A stretch of 64,000 nt of DNA from Mariniphaga sp963747515. Lineage in GTDB: Bacteria > Bacteroidota > Bacteroidia > Bacteroidales > Prolixibacteraceae. Positions within the stretch are counted from its first letter, which is position 1. Every line of letters starts with the position of its first letter. The position numbers and the translations under genes are program-made. Positions 15,441 to 24,716 of this stretch are shown here, one piece after another. Where the stretch lies: the NCBI GenBank assembly GCA_963747515.1, contig CAVVFN010000003.1, positions 62,001 through 126,000 on the forward strand, read 5' to 3'. The notes under the pieces were generated by a model that worked only from the letters and a program-made list of their open reading frames with translations, was not told where the DNA came from and made no database searches.

Positions 15441-16585
15441 TAAGGATTTCGTTTGCCGCTAAAAAGAGGGTAGGATGTAAAGGTACATTCGAGCGATCCG
15501 TTATATAAAACTATTTTAGTTGAGGGTTTTAATCCCACATTTTTAAGGTATTCTTTTGATGAAGAGAGAATCCATGCAGTATTACCCGTATAATGGTATT
15601 TTAACTGTTGCCCTATCATAGCATATAATTCATTTAAATTTTCCTGAACGATTCTTTCTCCATAGGGAGGATTTATCATAATGATGGCGTTACTTGTTGA
15701 TATTTTCAGGTTTTTTATGTCCGATTGCTGGAATTGAATGCTTGAAAAAACCCGCGCTCTTCTTGCATTCGTTTGAGCAGTCAGTACATTTTCACGTGAT
15801 ATATCGGAAGCATATATTTTATTTACAAATGGTTTTCCCTTCTGAATTGACTTTACCCCTTCAAAAAGCTCATGGTTATAACCAATCCAATTTTCAAATG
15901 CATAGGATTTTCTAAATCTGCCAGGAGCAATATTTTGTGCAATCATAGCAGCTTCAATGGGCAAGGTACCCGATCCACACATTGGATCTATAAAATCGGT
16001 AGATCCATTCCATCCCGAAATCAGTAACATGCCTGCAGCCAATACTTCACTTAATGGTGCCTTTCCCTGACTTGTCCGGTATCCTCTTTTGTGGAGCGAT
16101 TCTCCGGAGCTGTCGAGTGAAAGCGAACAATTGTTCCTGTTGATGTGCACATGAATAAAGATTTCAGGATTAGCAGTATCTACATCAGGCCTTTTTCCTG
16201 TTTTACTCCTGAAGTAATCAGCAAGTGCATCTTTTACTTTTAATGATGCAAACATTGAATTTCTAAATTCCCTGGAATCGGAAACTGTGCTGTTAATTAT
16301 AAAACTTTGATTGACCGACATATATTTTATCCAGTTTATTTCCCTGCACCTCAAATAAAACTGATCAATGTCTTTAAATTGAAATACGGCTATTTCTTTG
16401 AGGACTCTCAGTGCTGTTCTCAGAAGATAATTAGATTTATAAATCATCTCCAGATCTCCTTCATAAAAAACAATACGTCGGCCTTCCTGTACATTTGAGC
16501 CTCCAATAGATTTGATTTCGCTGGATAATACCAGCTCTAGTCCTGCAAACGTTTTTGCGGCAAGTTTAAATTTTTCCAATTTCAA
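15440..16585 (-). CDS. THUMP-domain SAM-dependent RNA methyltransferase (RlmL/Trm14-like)
   Basis: A 381-residue protein with an N-terminal ferredoxin-like plus THUMP RNA-binding region (about 1-160) and a Rossmann methyltransferase domain of the UPF0020 family (about 165-375). Visible motifs are DFIDPMCGSGTLPIEAA for SAM binding, YASDISRENV, and the catalytic NPPYGERI motif typical of N2-guanine methyltransferases. The N-terminal domain plus MTase matches the RlmL half of E. coli RlmKL, which methylates G2445 of 23S rRNA; tRNA methylation as by Trm14 is an alternative. It is the last gene of a minus-strand cluster, 21 bases after cysE. Confidence 0.88.
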   Translation of the reverse strand: MKLEKFKLAAKTFAGLELVLSSEIKSIGGSNVQEGRRIVFYEGDLEMIYKSNYLLRTALRVLKEIAVFQFKDIDQFYLRCREINWIKYMSVNQSFIINSTVSDSREFRNSMFASLKVKDALADYFRSKTGKRPDVDTANPEIFIHVHINRNNCSLSLDSSGESLHKRGYRTSQGKAPLSEVLAAGMLLISGWNGSTDFIDPMCGSGTLPIEAAMIAQNIAPGRFRKSYAFENWIGYNHELFEGVKSIQKGKPFVNKIYASDISRENVLTAQTNARRARVFSSIQFQQSDIKNLKISTSNAIIMINPPYGERIVQENLNELYAMIGQQLKYHYTGNTAWILSSSKEYLKNVGLKPSTKIVLYNGSLECTFTSYPLFSGKRNP

Positions 16586-16605
16586 TAAAATTAATTTGGT
16601 TTCAA

Positions 16606-17532
16606 TCAGATACCTGAACCTTCGGCAAACATTGTTTCTCTGGGCCGCGACTGAGCTACTTTTGAATTGGGGGCCAAATTACGGGTTACCCAAACATTTC
16701 CACCAATAACTGAACCTTTTCCGATAGTTATTCTGCCAAGTATAGTTGCACCTGAATAAATTACTACATCATCTTCAACAATTGGATGACGTGGAATACC
16801 TTTTATTGGATTTCCATTTTCATCGATCGGGAAACTTTTTGCGCCAAGTGTTACTCCCTGATATATTTTTACATTATTGCCAATAATACAAGTGGATCCG
16901 ATAACCACGCCAGTACCATGATCGATAGTGAAATTTTCACCTATTTGTGCTCTGGGATGAATGTCTATACCTGTTTCACTATGGGCCATCTCTGCAATGA
17001 ACCTTGGAATGAGCGGCACTTCAAGTTGAAGTAGTTTATGTGCCATGCGATAATTGGTTATTGCCCGTATGGCCGGATAACAAAATATGACTTCCCCTAA
17101 ATTTCTTGCTGCCGGATCATTTAGGTAAGTGGCCCTTACATCTTCTACAAGTTTTCTTCTTATTTCAGGCAGGTATTCAATAAATTCGATGGCATTCTTT
17201 TTTGCCCTGAGTGTATGTTTTTCCACTTTATCTGTATTCTCATCCTGACATTCAAAACACATTCCCGCTAAAATTTCCTGACTTAAAAGTTCGTAAAGTT
17301 CATCTACATACACGCCCATATAGTGACGGATTGTATTTGGCCTCAATGAGGTACTTCCAAAATAACCCGGGAAAAGAATCTCACGTACCATTTCTATAAT
17401 CTTTTGCAAGTTAATTATGGATGGCAAAGGTTCTCCAAGCCTGTGTTCATGGCAAACTACATCATAGGTTTCCGGATCGCTTAAACTCTCGATTGTTTGG
17501 GATAATTTGCTGTCAAATTCGTGGGAAGTCAT
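16606..17532 (-). CDS. cysE: Serine O-acetyltransferase
   Basis: A 308-residue protein that makes O-acetylserine from serine and acetyl-CoA, the entry to cysteine synthesis. The N-terminal helical serine acetyltransferase domain (about 1-190) is followed by a left-handed beta-helix hexapeptide domain with AHSETGIDIHPRAQIG, FTIDHGTGVVIG (catalytic His and Asp region), YQGVTLGAKSF and RHPIVEDDVVIYSGA. The long N-terminal part matches the EpsC-like form found in Bacteroidota rather than the 270-residue enterobacterial CysE. Cysteine synthase is not nearby. It lies 73 bases downstream of the NadR-like gene on the same strand. Confidence 0.93.
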   Translation of the reverse strand: MTSHEFDSKLSQTIESLSDPETYDVVCHEHRLGEPLPSIINLQKIIEMVREILFPGYFGSTSLRPNTIRHYMGVYVDELYELLSQEILAGMCFECQDENTDKVEKHTLRAKKNAIEFIEYLPEIRRKLVEDVRATYLNDPAARNLGEVIFCYPAIRAITNYRMAHKLLQLEVPLIPRFIAEMAHSETGIDIHPRAQIGENFTIDHGTGVVIGSTCIIGNNVKIYQGVTLGAKSFPIDENGNPIKGIPRHPIVEDDVVIYSGATILGRITIGKGSVIGGNVWVTRNLAPNSKVAQSRPRETMFAEGSGI

Positions 17533-17604
17533 TAGCAGTTGTTTTTATGTTGTTGTACAAAAGTAATTAAATCAACCTAGAAAAATGTTTGCATTCTTAA
17601 CAAG

Positions 17605-18141
17605 TCATACACGCTTTGGTTTAATTATTCCGTGCTGTTCCAAATGTCTTGTTGCATTCCAATACCGTTCGTTGTTCTTTCCCCTGACAATTTCATATTG
17701 GAACCCGTAGTATTTAATGGTGTCAATATACCGCGACTGAAGATAGTTTCTTCTATCACCACCGTTTTCACGTACTTTGTCAGGTATCCAGGGGAGATCA
17801 ACATCACAGATCAGGAAAAGACTAATTTCCTCTTTTTTAATGACAGGTTCCAGCCATTCAGGGACCTGGTTGAATACTTCTTCGAACCAAATTTTTGTAA
17901 TTATAAGCCAGGTATCGGCAATCAGCAGGGGATATTCCGGATTCTTAGGAATAGTAAATTGCTGCACCTGCCTCCGGGCAATGGCTTCCACATCGAAATA
18001 ATTATAATGCCTGCCTAAATTTTCTATGTATACTCGTGCAAACTCTGGTATATATGGTACATTGCAATAGCTTGAAAGCCATTCGCACAATGCACTCTTC
18101 CCGGTAGATTCTGCACCAGTTATTACTACTTTTCTAAACAT
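17605..18141 (-). CDS. NadR-type nicotinamide riboside kinase (AAA ATPase)
   Basis: About 178 residues from the ATG at 18141; the open frame reaches 18180. It begins KVVITGAESTGKSALCEWL, a Walker A typical of the kinase domain of NadR, which phosphorylates nicotinamide riboside. Further conserved parts are VPYIPEFARVY and ADTWLIITKIW. It lacks the NMN adenylyltransferase domain that NadR carries in enterobacteria. The gene overlaps the end of pnuC by 8 bases; transporter plus kinase together make a nicotinamide riboside salvage unit for NAD synthesis. Confidence 0.88.
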   Translation of the reverse strand: MFRKVVITGAESTGKSALCEWLSSYCNVPYIPEFARVYIENLGRHYNYFDVEAIARRQVQQFTIPKNPEYPLLIADTWLIITKIWFEEVFNQVPEWLEPVIKKEEISLFLICDVDLPWIPDKVRENGGDRRNYLQSRYIDTIKYYGFQYEIVRGKNNERYWNATRHLEQHGIIKPKRV

Positions 18142-18754
18142 TTTTTTCGATTTGAACCGATAAATCCTTTTTCCATTCAAAATACCCTAAAACTGCCATT
18201 ACTGTATAAACCAAAAAGAGGATAACGGTTGGCCAAAGTTCTTTGTAAAAGTATAATCCAGCAGAAAAGAAATCAACAAAAATCCAGATTAGCCAATGCT
18301 CAATGTATTTCTTTGCAAGCATCCAGGTAGCCGTAATACTTAGTGCAGTTGTTAATGAATCCATATAAGGTACCGTAGAATCGGTAAAATTAAGTAGAAT
18401 GGCCACAAGCAGGATATAGATAAAAACAGTGGTTGCCATGCTTACCACAAATACTTTTTGTGATGTTTTTCTTACTGGAACCTGTAGGGTTGTACCTTTT
18501 CCTTGTTTTCCTCCTTTTTTCCAATAATACCAACCATAAAAACTTATGCCTGCGTAGTAAATCTGCAGGCCCATGTCTGCATAAAATCCCGATCTGAAGA
18601 AAACAACAGTATAAATCAGGGATGTAAGTAAACCTGTTGGCCAGGTAAAAATGTGCTGTCTGATTGAAAAAAATATATATAACACACCAAGAAGGGCTCC
18701 GGTCAGTTCAACTACATTTCCCCACAACCAGTTGGTTAAAGCCTCAGGCATCAT
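18134..18754 (-). CDS. pnuC: PnuC-family nicotinamide riboside transporter
   Basis: A 206-residue inner-membrane protein with about seven TM segments. Family marks are TWPTGLLTSLIYTVVFF, GLQIYYAGISFYGWYYW and, near the C-terminus, a WLIWIFVDFFSAGLYFYK segment with the Trp and Asn/Asp-like residues used in substrate binding. PnuC takes up nicotinamide riboside by facilitated diffusion, driven by trapping through phosphorylation. The kinase gene follows with an 8-base overlap. Upstream, the S41 protease gene stops 3 bases before the start, so the three are probably co-transcribed. Confidence 0.92.
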   Translation of the reverse strand: MMPEALTNWLWGNVVELTGALLGVLYIFFSIRQHIFTWPTGLLTSLIYTVVFFRSGFYADMGLQIYYAGISFYGWYYWKKGGKQGKGTTLQVPVRKTSQKVFVVSMATTVFIYILLVAILLNFTDSTVPYMDSLTTALSITATWMLAKKYIEHWLIWIFVDFFSAGLYFYKELWPTVILFLVYTVMAVLGYFEWKKDLSVQIEKNV

Positions 18755-18757
18755 TTA

Positions 18758-20383
18758 TTATTCAACCAATACAAGTAAGTTGTTGTATTGTTCTTTATTT
18801 TCAATTACTTCCAGGGCTTTCAATACAGCATCATCATCTTCAAATATTATCTGGTAAAACTCATTTCTGGAAAAAATGTCACGGGCAATTAAAGCTTTGA
18901 TTTCCTTTTTCATTGTATTTAAGGTGAAATTAAGGCTTTCCTCATCACGTTCAATATTCTCCTTTTCTCCATCAGCAACAATCTCCTCGATCATTTCGTC
19001 AGTTACATAAAAATCTCTGTTAAAATCGGTAAAATTATTGTATTTTTTTTGAAGCATACTTCTGTTGTTGTCCACATAATCGAGCACAAAATTATATACT
19101 ATATTATTTCTTCGAAGCCTGTTGTAATATTGATTATAGGATGAAGTATCCATTGGAATAAAAATATCGGGCATAATACCACCGCCGCCATATACATTTC
19201 TGCCACTAATTAATGTTTTGTATTTTAAAGAATCGGGAAATGAAATGCTATCGGCACTGAACAATTGACCGCTGTTGAAACGTTCCATGTAATCGCGCCG
19301 GTATTCTTCTATTCCATTTTCATAAGGTTTTTGAATGCCTCTGCCGCTAGGAGTATAATAATGGGCTGTGGTTAACCGCACCATAGAACCATCGTTAAGA
19401 AAGTAAGGTTTTTGCACCAGTCCCTTTCCGAACGACCGTCTTCCTATAATTAATCCGCGGTCCCAGTCCTGCACTGCTCCTGAAACAATTTCACTTGCAG
19501 ATGCAGAGGATTCATCAACTAAAATTATCAGGTTACCATTCTCATAATTTCCACTGGAAGTTGCCTTATATTCCCTTTTGGGATCATTATTGCCGTTGGT
19601 ATAAACTATTAACCTGTTGTTTTCAAGAAACTGATCGGAAATTTCAATTGCCGTTTTTAAATAACCTCCGCCATTTCCACGTAAATCGAGGATTAAATTG
19701 CGCATGTTTTTATCCTTCAGTTCATTTACAGCCTGAGAGAATTCATCGGTTGTGGTAGCAGAAAATTTGTTCAACTTGATGAACCCGGTTTCATCATCCA
19801 GCATATAAGAAGCATCAAGGCTATAGATAGGAATTTTGTCCCTGACAATGGTAAAATCCACCAACTTTTTCTCATTTCTGCGGAGTACCTTAATTTCAAC
19901 AGTAGTTCCTTTTTCGCCACGCAAGAGATCAAAAACATCGCTGTTTTTAATTCCTGTTCCGGCAATATTTTTTCCATCTACATTAACGATGCGATCCCCG
20001 GCACGAATTCCGACTTTTTCAGAAGGACCGCCGGGAATTATTGCAGTTACAAGCAAAGTATCTCTGAAGATATTAAATGTTATTCCTATTCCTTCAAAAT
20101 TTCCCTGGAGCGGCTCATTCATTTTGTCTACTTCTTCTTTCGAAATATAAACTGAATGTGGATCCAATTCGGCAAGCATATAAACAATTGCTTTTTCTGT
20201 AAGCTTGTCAATATTGGTTGAATCAACATAATATCCATCGATAAGACGCAGAAGCCTTCCAAGTTTCTCCCGATTTTTCAGAACAGCCTCCTGAGCTGTT
20301 ACAGGACCAGCAGAAAGAAGAAGCATGATAAATGCCAAAACTGACAGGATTCCCAGGGATTTATTATTTGTACTAAAACTCAT
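18758..20383 (-). CDS. S41 family carboxyl-terminal processing protease
   Basis: A 541-residue exported protease. A signal peptide ends near residue 31 (PVTAQE). A PDZ domain spans about 90-175 (GIGITFNIF, GPSEKVGIRAGDRIVNVDG). The tail-specific protease domain follows with RNLILDLRGNGGGYLKTA, the catalytic Ser in VDESSASASEIVSGA and the catalytic Lys in RRSFGKGLVQ. A C-terminal helical region of about 150 residues is typical of Bacteroidota members. It cleaves C-termini of periplasmic proteins; the substrate is not known here. It starts the minus-strand cluster that continues into pnuC, the NadR-type kinase and cysE. Confidence 0.93.
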   Translation of the reverse strand: MSFSTNNKSLGILSVLAFIMLLLSAGPVTAQEAVLKNREKLGRLLRLIDGYYVDSTNIDKLTEKAIVYMLAELDPHSVYISKEEVDKMNEPLQGNFEGIGITFNIFRDTLLVTAIIPGGPSEKVGIRAGDRIVNVDGKNIAGTGIKNSDVFDLLRGEKGTTVEIKVLRRNEKKLVDFTIVRDKIPIYSLDASYMLDDETGFIKLNKFSATTTDEFSQAVNELKDKNMRNLILDLRGNGGGYLKTAIEISDQFLENNRLIVYTNGNNDPKREYKATSSGNYENGNLIILVDESSASASEIVSGAVQDWDRGLIIGRRSFGKGLVQKPYFLNDGSMVRLTTAHYYTPSGRGIQKPYENGIEEYRRDYMERFNSGQLFSADSISFPDSLKYKTLISGRNVYGGGGIMPDIFIPMDTSSYNQYYNRLRRNNIVYNFVLDYVDNNRSMLQKKYNNFTDFNRDFYVTDEMIEEIVADGEKENIERDEESLNFTLNTMKKEIKALIARDIFSRNEFYQIIFEDDDAVLKALEVIENKEQYNNLLVLVE

Positions 20384-20425
20384 AGTAACACTCGTTTTTA
20401 AAATATATTATTAATTTGAGAACGC

Positions 20426-21955
20426 TTATTCCCACTCAATTGTTGCAGGTGGCTTTGAACTAATATCGTAAACCACACGATTTATGCCAGGAACTTTGTT
20501 AATTATCTCATTCGACATTTTTGCCAAAAAATCATAGGGCAGGTGCACCCAATCGGCTGTCATACCATCAGTGGAGGCTACTGCACGCAAAGCAACAGTA
20601 TTCTCGTAGGTCCGCTCATCGCCCATTACACCTACCGACTGAATTGGAAGCAACATAACACCAGCCTGCCAAACTTTATCATAAAGCCCCCACTGATTTA
20701 ACCCGTTAATAAAAATAGCGTCTGCTTCCTGGAGCATTCTTACCTTCTCAGGAGTTATTTCCCCTAAAATTCGAATTCCCAGCCCCGGCCCCGGGAAAGG
20801 ATGCCGCCCAAGCAATTCCTGCTTAATGCCAAGAGTCTTTCCAACCCGTCGCACCTCGTCCTTGAAAAGCAGGCGAAGGGGTTCCACTACTTTCAGGTGC
20901 ATTATATCCGGCAGTCCTCCTACATTGTGATGCGATTTAATTGTAGCTGAGGGACCGTTTACTGAAACCGACTCTATAACATCAGGATAAATTGTTCCCT
21001 GTGCAAGCCAGTTTACTCCTGGAATTTTATGTGCCTCCAGATCAAATACCTCAATAAAATTCCTTCCTATTATCTTTCGCTTTTGTTCCGGATCGGTTAT
21101 CCCTTTTAAATCATCCCAGAATTTCTGCCTGGCATTAATCCCGATTACATTCAATCCCATATCCTGGTATGAATGAAGTACATTTTCAAATTCATTCTTC
21201 CGCAACAATCCATTATCAACAAATATACAGGTAAGATTGCTTCCAATAGCCTTATTCAGCAACACAGCAGTAACCGAAGAATCTACACCTCCTGAAAGAC
21301 CCAGCACCACCTTTTCGCTTCCAAGTTTCTGCTTAAGTTCAAACACTGTGCTATCCACAAAAGATGCCGGTGTCCAATTTTGTTCACAACGGCAAATATC
21401 AATAATAAAATTTTTAAGCAGTTGCTGCCCTTCTGTAGTATGGTATACCTCGGGATGAAACTGAATGCCATAGGTGGCCTCATTATCAATCTTATAGGCA
21501 GCGAAATTGACATCTTCAGTTGACGCAACCACCTTGTAGTTTTTCGGTAATTTTATTATGGTATCTCCATGCGACATCCAAACCTGTGTGTGTGGTTTCA
21601 TCTCTTTGAACAAGTCACAGTCCTGATCAATAAATCCCAGTTTCGCTCTTCCATATTCACGGGAATCAGAAGGAGCCACTTCACCCCCAAAAAAATGAGC
21701 CATATATTGTGCACCGTAGCAAATACCCAGTATCGGCACCCTCTGCTTTATTCCCTCAAGATCAATTTGAGGAGCTTTTGGATCACGTACCGAGAAGGGG
21801 CTTCCTGAAAGAATTACCCCTTTTACTGTTTCGTCAGGTTTCTGAAAATGATTGTAAGGATGGATTTCACAATACACATTCAATTCGCGAATTTTTCTTC
21901 CAATTAACTGCGTGTACTGCGATCCAAAATCGAGAATTAAAATTTTATCCTGCAT
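20426..21955 (-). CDS. guaA: GMP synthase (glutamine-hydrolysing)
   Basis: A 509-residue two-domain enzyme that converts XMP to GMP. The N-terminal class I amidotransferase shows ILDFGSQYTQLIGRKIRE, the nucleophile in LGICYGAQYMA and the His/Glu in IQFHPEVYHT. The ATP-pyrophosphatase domain follows with the P-loop VLGLSGGVDSSVTAVLL. The C-terminal dimerisation domain ends PPATIEWE, the conserved terminus of all GuaA. Length is normal. It lies 42 bases upstream of the S41 protease gene on the same strand and may be co-transcribed. Confidence 0.98.
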   Translation of the reverse strand: MQDKILILDFGSQYTQLIGRKIRELNVYCEIHPYNHFQKPDETVKGVILSGSPFSVRDPKAPQIDLEGIKQRVPILGICYGAQYMAHFFGGEVAPSDSREYGRAKLGFIDQDCDLFKEMKPHTQVWMSHGDTIIKLPKNYKVVASTEDVNFAAYKIDNEATYGIQFHPEVYHTTEGQQLLKNFIIDICRCEQNWTPASFVDSTVFELKQKLGSEKVVLGLSGGVDSSVTAVLLNKAIGSNLTCIFVDNGLLRKNEFENVLHSYQDMGLNVIGINARQKFWDDLKGITDPEQKRKIIGRNFIEVFDLEAHKIPGVNWLAQGTIYPDVIESVSVNGPSATIKSHHNVGGLPDIMHLKVVEPLRLLFKDEVRRVGKTLGIKQELLGRHPFPGPGLGIRILGEITPEKVRMLQEADAIFINGLNQWGLYDKVWQAGVMLLPIQSVGVMGDERTYENTVALRAVASTDGMTADWVHLPYDFLAKMSNEIINKVPGINRVVYDISSKPPATIEWE

Positions 21956-22130
21956 GAAATTAAACTATTAATATAGATGCCATGAATTTATTGACAAAAG
22001 TAAAAATAACCGGGTAAAAACCACCGAATGGTTTTCTTAAGAAACTAAAATTAATTTTAATTAATAACGTTTAAAAGAAAGGGATGGTCAATAATTGTTA
22101 TTTTTGAAAAAATTTTAATAAGGTTTTTCG

Positions 22131-24575
22131 ATGAGGTTTTCATATTATTTTCTTATGCTTTTGTTGGTTGCCGGTTCTTTCAAAAACGCGGATGCGCAAA
22201 TACTCAGAGAAAATGAAATGGTAGTTATCAAAGGAGAAAAATTCATTCTGCACCAGGTTCATACCGGTGAAACTGTTTATTCTATTAGCAGGCAATATGA
22301 TATCGATGATAAAACCCTTACTGAATACAATCCAAAAATTGCAGATGGTTTAAAAATAGGCGATATGTTGAAAATCCCTTACAGGGAAGGAGTTGAATGG
22401 CAAAAACCAATCAGTACCCAGAAAAATGATCCGGATTCATTTGAATACTATACCATTTCATCACGTACAGAAACGCCTTATTTTATTGCAAAGGAGTTTG
22501 GAATTACAGTGGAACAACTTTATGCCTACAACCCTGAGGTTACACGATTCAGAAAAGGTACCCGTTTGAGAATTCCCATTTGGGGAGCATCGCCGGCTTC
22601 CATTGCTTCCGGTGTTTTAGGGGAACAACAAAAAAACATTACTGAACGAAACTTAATTTTATACGAAGTTCGGCCTGGAGAATCAATAAAATCAATTGCA
22701 CGCCAATTCAAAATTTCTGAAAGTGAAATTCTTTTTTTTAATCCAGGAGCACGCGATCTAACACCTGGAAGTGTAATTCATTTGCCACGTCCTGTTGACG
22801 AAGATGGCATTGAAGAACTTGCCGAGCGGCGAAAACAAATGGAGGAAGCATATGCCGGCGGGAACACTTTTTTTGAACATACTATTGTTTCAGGAGAAAC
22901 CTTATGGTCGATAACCCAAAAGTACAATGTCACTGAGTTTGAATTGAAACAAATGAACCCATTGCTTGAAAACGGGTTTCCGGCAGGTATAACCATTAAA
23001 ATTCCGGTTAAGGAGTCGGAATTGAGCAGCCCTGAACCGTTAAATGAAGATGCTTTTATCAGACATGAAGTACAGGCGGGTGAAACCTTGTTCAGGTTAT
23101 CTTCCAGATACAATCTTTCCATTCCGGATATACGCAGGTTCAATCCACAATTGGAAAAGCGAAATCTGGTGCAGGGGGAAACACTTCTGATTCCAAAAAA
23201 TCAAAAGAAAGAATTAGTTAAAACGGAATCAGAAACAGAGGATTCCCTGCAGTTTAAACTGCCTCGTTTTGAAGGCAGATATTATGAAGTAGAGCTGCCG
23301 GTAGTTGTGCCGGAAAATTGTAGGCCCGATGAATCAGGACTGACAATTGCAGCCAGATATGAAGTGGCACTTTTCCTGCCATTATTTATTTATGCTAACG
23401 ATACCTTAAATAAGGATCTGGCAAATGATGATATGCCGGTTGATACCCTTTTATTTGAGGAGGAGGTAATGGAGGAGGATACACTTATTGAAAGAGATGA
23501 GCCGGAAGAACTTTTTTATAGTTTTTATCATGAAAGTGAAAATTACCTGAAATTTTATGAAGGTGTGCTTCTGGCTGTTGATTCACTGCAGCGTGCAGGT
23601 ATGCATATCGTATTGAATGTTTACGATACCCAAATAAATGCTGATTCTGTAAGGAGGTATATCCATTCCAGCCAATTTTTGGAAACCGACCTCATCATCG
23701 GACCTGTTTATCCTCAGGTGCAGAATGAAGTAGCTGCAATCGCAGCAAAAAACCGGATACCTATTGTATCGCCCCTGTCGGCTCAGTCAAGAGTTATAGA
23801 CAGCAATTCCTATTACTACCAGGTTAACCCTTCCCGAGATTTTCTTATAACAAGAACAGCGGAACTTGTTTCTGAAGAATATTTTAACAGCAACTTCGTG
23901 GTAATTAAAACATCCCATTCAGCAAATACAGCAGAAGAAAAGGTGGTGGATATGGTACGTGAAAAACTGACTCCTTCAGGTTATTGGAACGATCCGGCAG
24001 GTATGTTGTACAATGAAGTTAATTTTAACCGCGACGGTGTCAGTGGCTTGAAACGTGCTCTTTCAAAGGAAAAGGAAAATGTTGTTTTTGTTTCATCAAT
24101 GAATGAAGGAGACATAAGCATTGTTCTTTCCAATTTGAACAATCTGAAAAAAAATTATTCTATTACACTGATCGGTTTTAACCGTTATGAGCAGTTTCAC
24201 AGTGTGCAGGAGGAATTTTTCCATAACCTTAATTTACAATATATTGCCCCCTACTGGGTTGACTATTCCCATCCGGGTACCGTCAGGTTCGTAGAAGAAT
24301 TCAGAAAAAACTTCCATACCGATCCTGAAAATTTTGGAATGCAGGGGTACGATGTGGCATTCTATTTTTTGAATGCGTTAAAAAATTTTGGAAAAGATTT
24401 TAATGAATGTCTTCCTTATCAACAAGTTCATCTTGCACAGGGAAGTTACAGTTTTGAAAAGCAATCGCCTTTCGGAGGGTATATGAACCAGGGAGTTTCG
24501 GTTATCAGTTACCAGCCAAACTATGAAGTGGTGAGGAAACGGGTTATAGGGCCTTATCGCTTTGCTCAGAAATAA
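22131..24575 (+). CDS. LysM-repeat protein with periplasmic-binding-protein-like domain
   Basis: An 814-residue exported protein. Residues 1-22 form a signal peptide ending ADAQ. Five LysM units lie at about 37-83, 101-148, 184-229, 251-296 and 311-357, each with a V-x-x-GET-x-x-x-I core and an IP ending, and would bind peptidoglycan. The second half (about 405-810) resembles type I periplasmic-binding proteins of the LivK/LppC kind, with YEVALFLPLF, a long acidic insert, LIIGPVYPQVQNEVAAIA and GFNRYEQF. This architecture is known from Bacteroidota and often labelled as an amino-acid-binding protein, though no transporter genes adjoin. A cell-wall-linked sensor or scaffold is equally possible. 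Confidence 0.85.
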   Translation: MRFSYYFLMLLLVAGSFKNADAQILRENEMVVIKGEKFILHQVHTGETVYSISRQYDIDDKTLTEYNPKIADGLKIGDMLKIPYREGVEWQKPISTQKNDPDSFEYYTISSRTETPYFIAKEFGITVEQLYAYNPEVTRFRKGTRLRIPIWGASPASIASGVLGEQQKNITERNLILYEVRPGESIKSIARQFKISESEILFFNPGARDLTPGSVIHLPRPVDEDGIEELAERRKQMEEAYAGGNTFFEHTIVSGETLWSITQKYNVTEFELKQMNPLLENGFPAGITIKIPVKESELSSPEPLNEDAFIRHEVQAGETLFRLSSRYNLSIPDIRRFNPQLEKRNLVQGETLLIPKNQKKELVKTESETEDSLQFKLPRFEGRYYEVELPVVVPENCRPDESGLTIAARYEVALFLPLFIYANDTLNKDLANDDMPVDTLLFEEEVMEEDTLIERDEPEELFYSFYHESENYLKFYEGVLLAVDSLQRAGMHIVLNVYDTQINADSVRRYIHSSQFLETDLIIGPVYPQVQNEVAAIAAKNRIPIVSPLSAQSRVIDSNSYYYQVNPSRDFLITRTAELVSEEYFNSNFVVIKTSHSANTAEEKVVDMVREKLTPSGYWNDPAGMLYNEVNFNRDGVSGLKRALSKEKENVVFVSSMNEGDISIVLSNLNNLKKNYSITLIGFNRYEQFHSVQEEFFHNLNLQYIAPYWVDYSHPGTVRFVEEFRKNFHTDPENFGMQGYDVAFYFLNALKNFGKDFNECLPYQQVHLAQGSYSFEKQSPFGGYMNQGVSVISYQPNYEVVRKRVIGPYRFAQK

Positions 24576-24625
24576 TAACCGGGATATATTTGGCAGGCAG
24601 ATTATCGTTTTTAAATTCGATAAAT

Positions 24626-24675
24626 AACATAAGCGGCTTTTTATTCATCTGAATTTTTAAGAAGCCGCTTATGTT
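24626..24675. terminator. Long inverted repeat between convergent genes
   Basis: A perfect 14-bp inverted repeat (AACATAAGCGGCTT at 24626-24639, its complement at 24662-24675) with a T-rich 22-base loop lies between the converging LysM and rocD genes. It probably ends transcription from both sides. Confidence 0.7.
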
Positions 24676-24716
24676 GAATTTTTTAAAGGGAGTGTTTTAT
24701 GCTCATCGGGAGATGA

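Noticed and set aside
16665..16690. A further GGGTTACC occurrence near 16673
   Set aside because: It lies inside cysE coding sequence, lacks the TTTTC extension and has no AT-rich box at the fixed distance.
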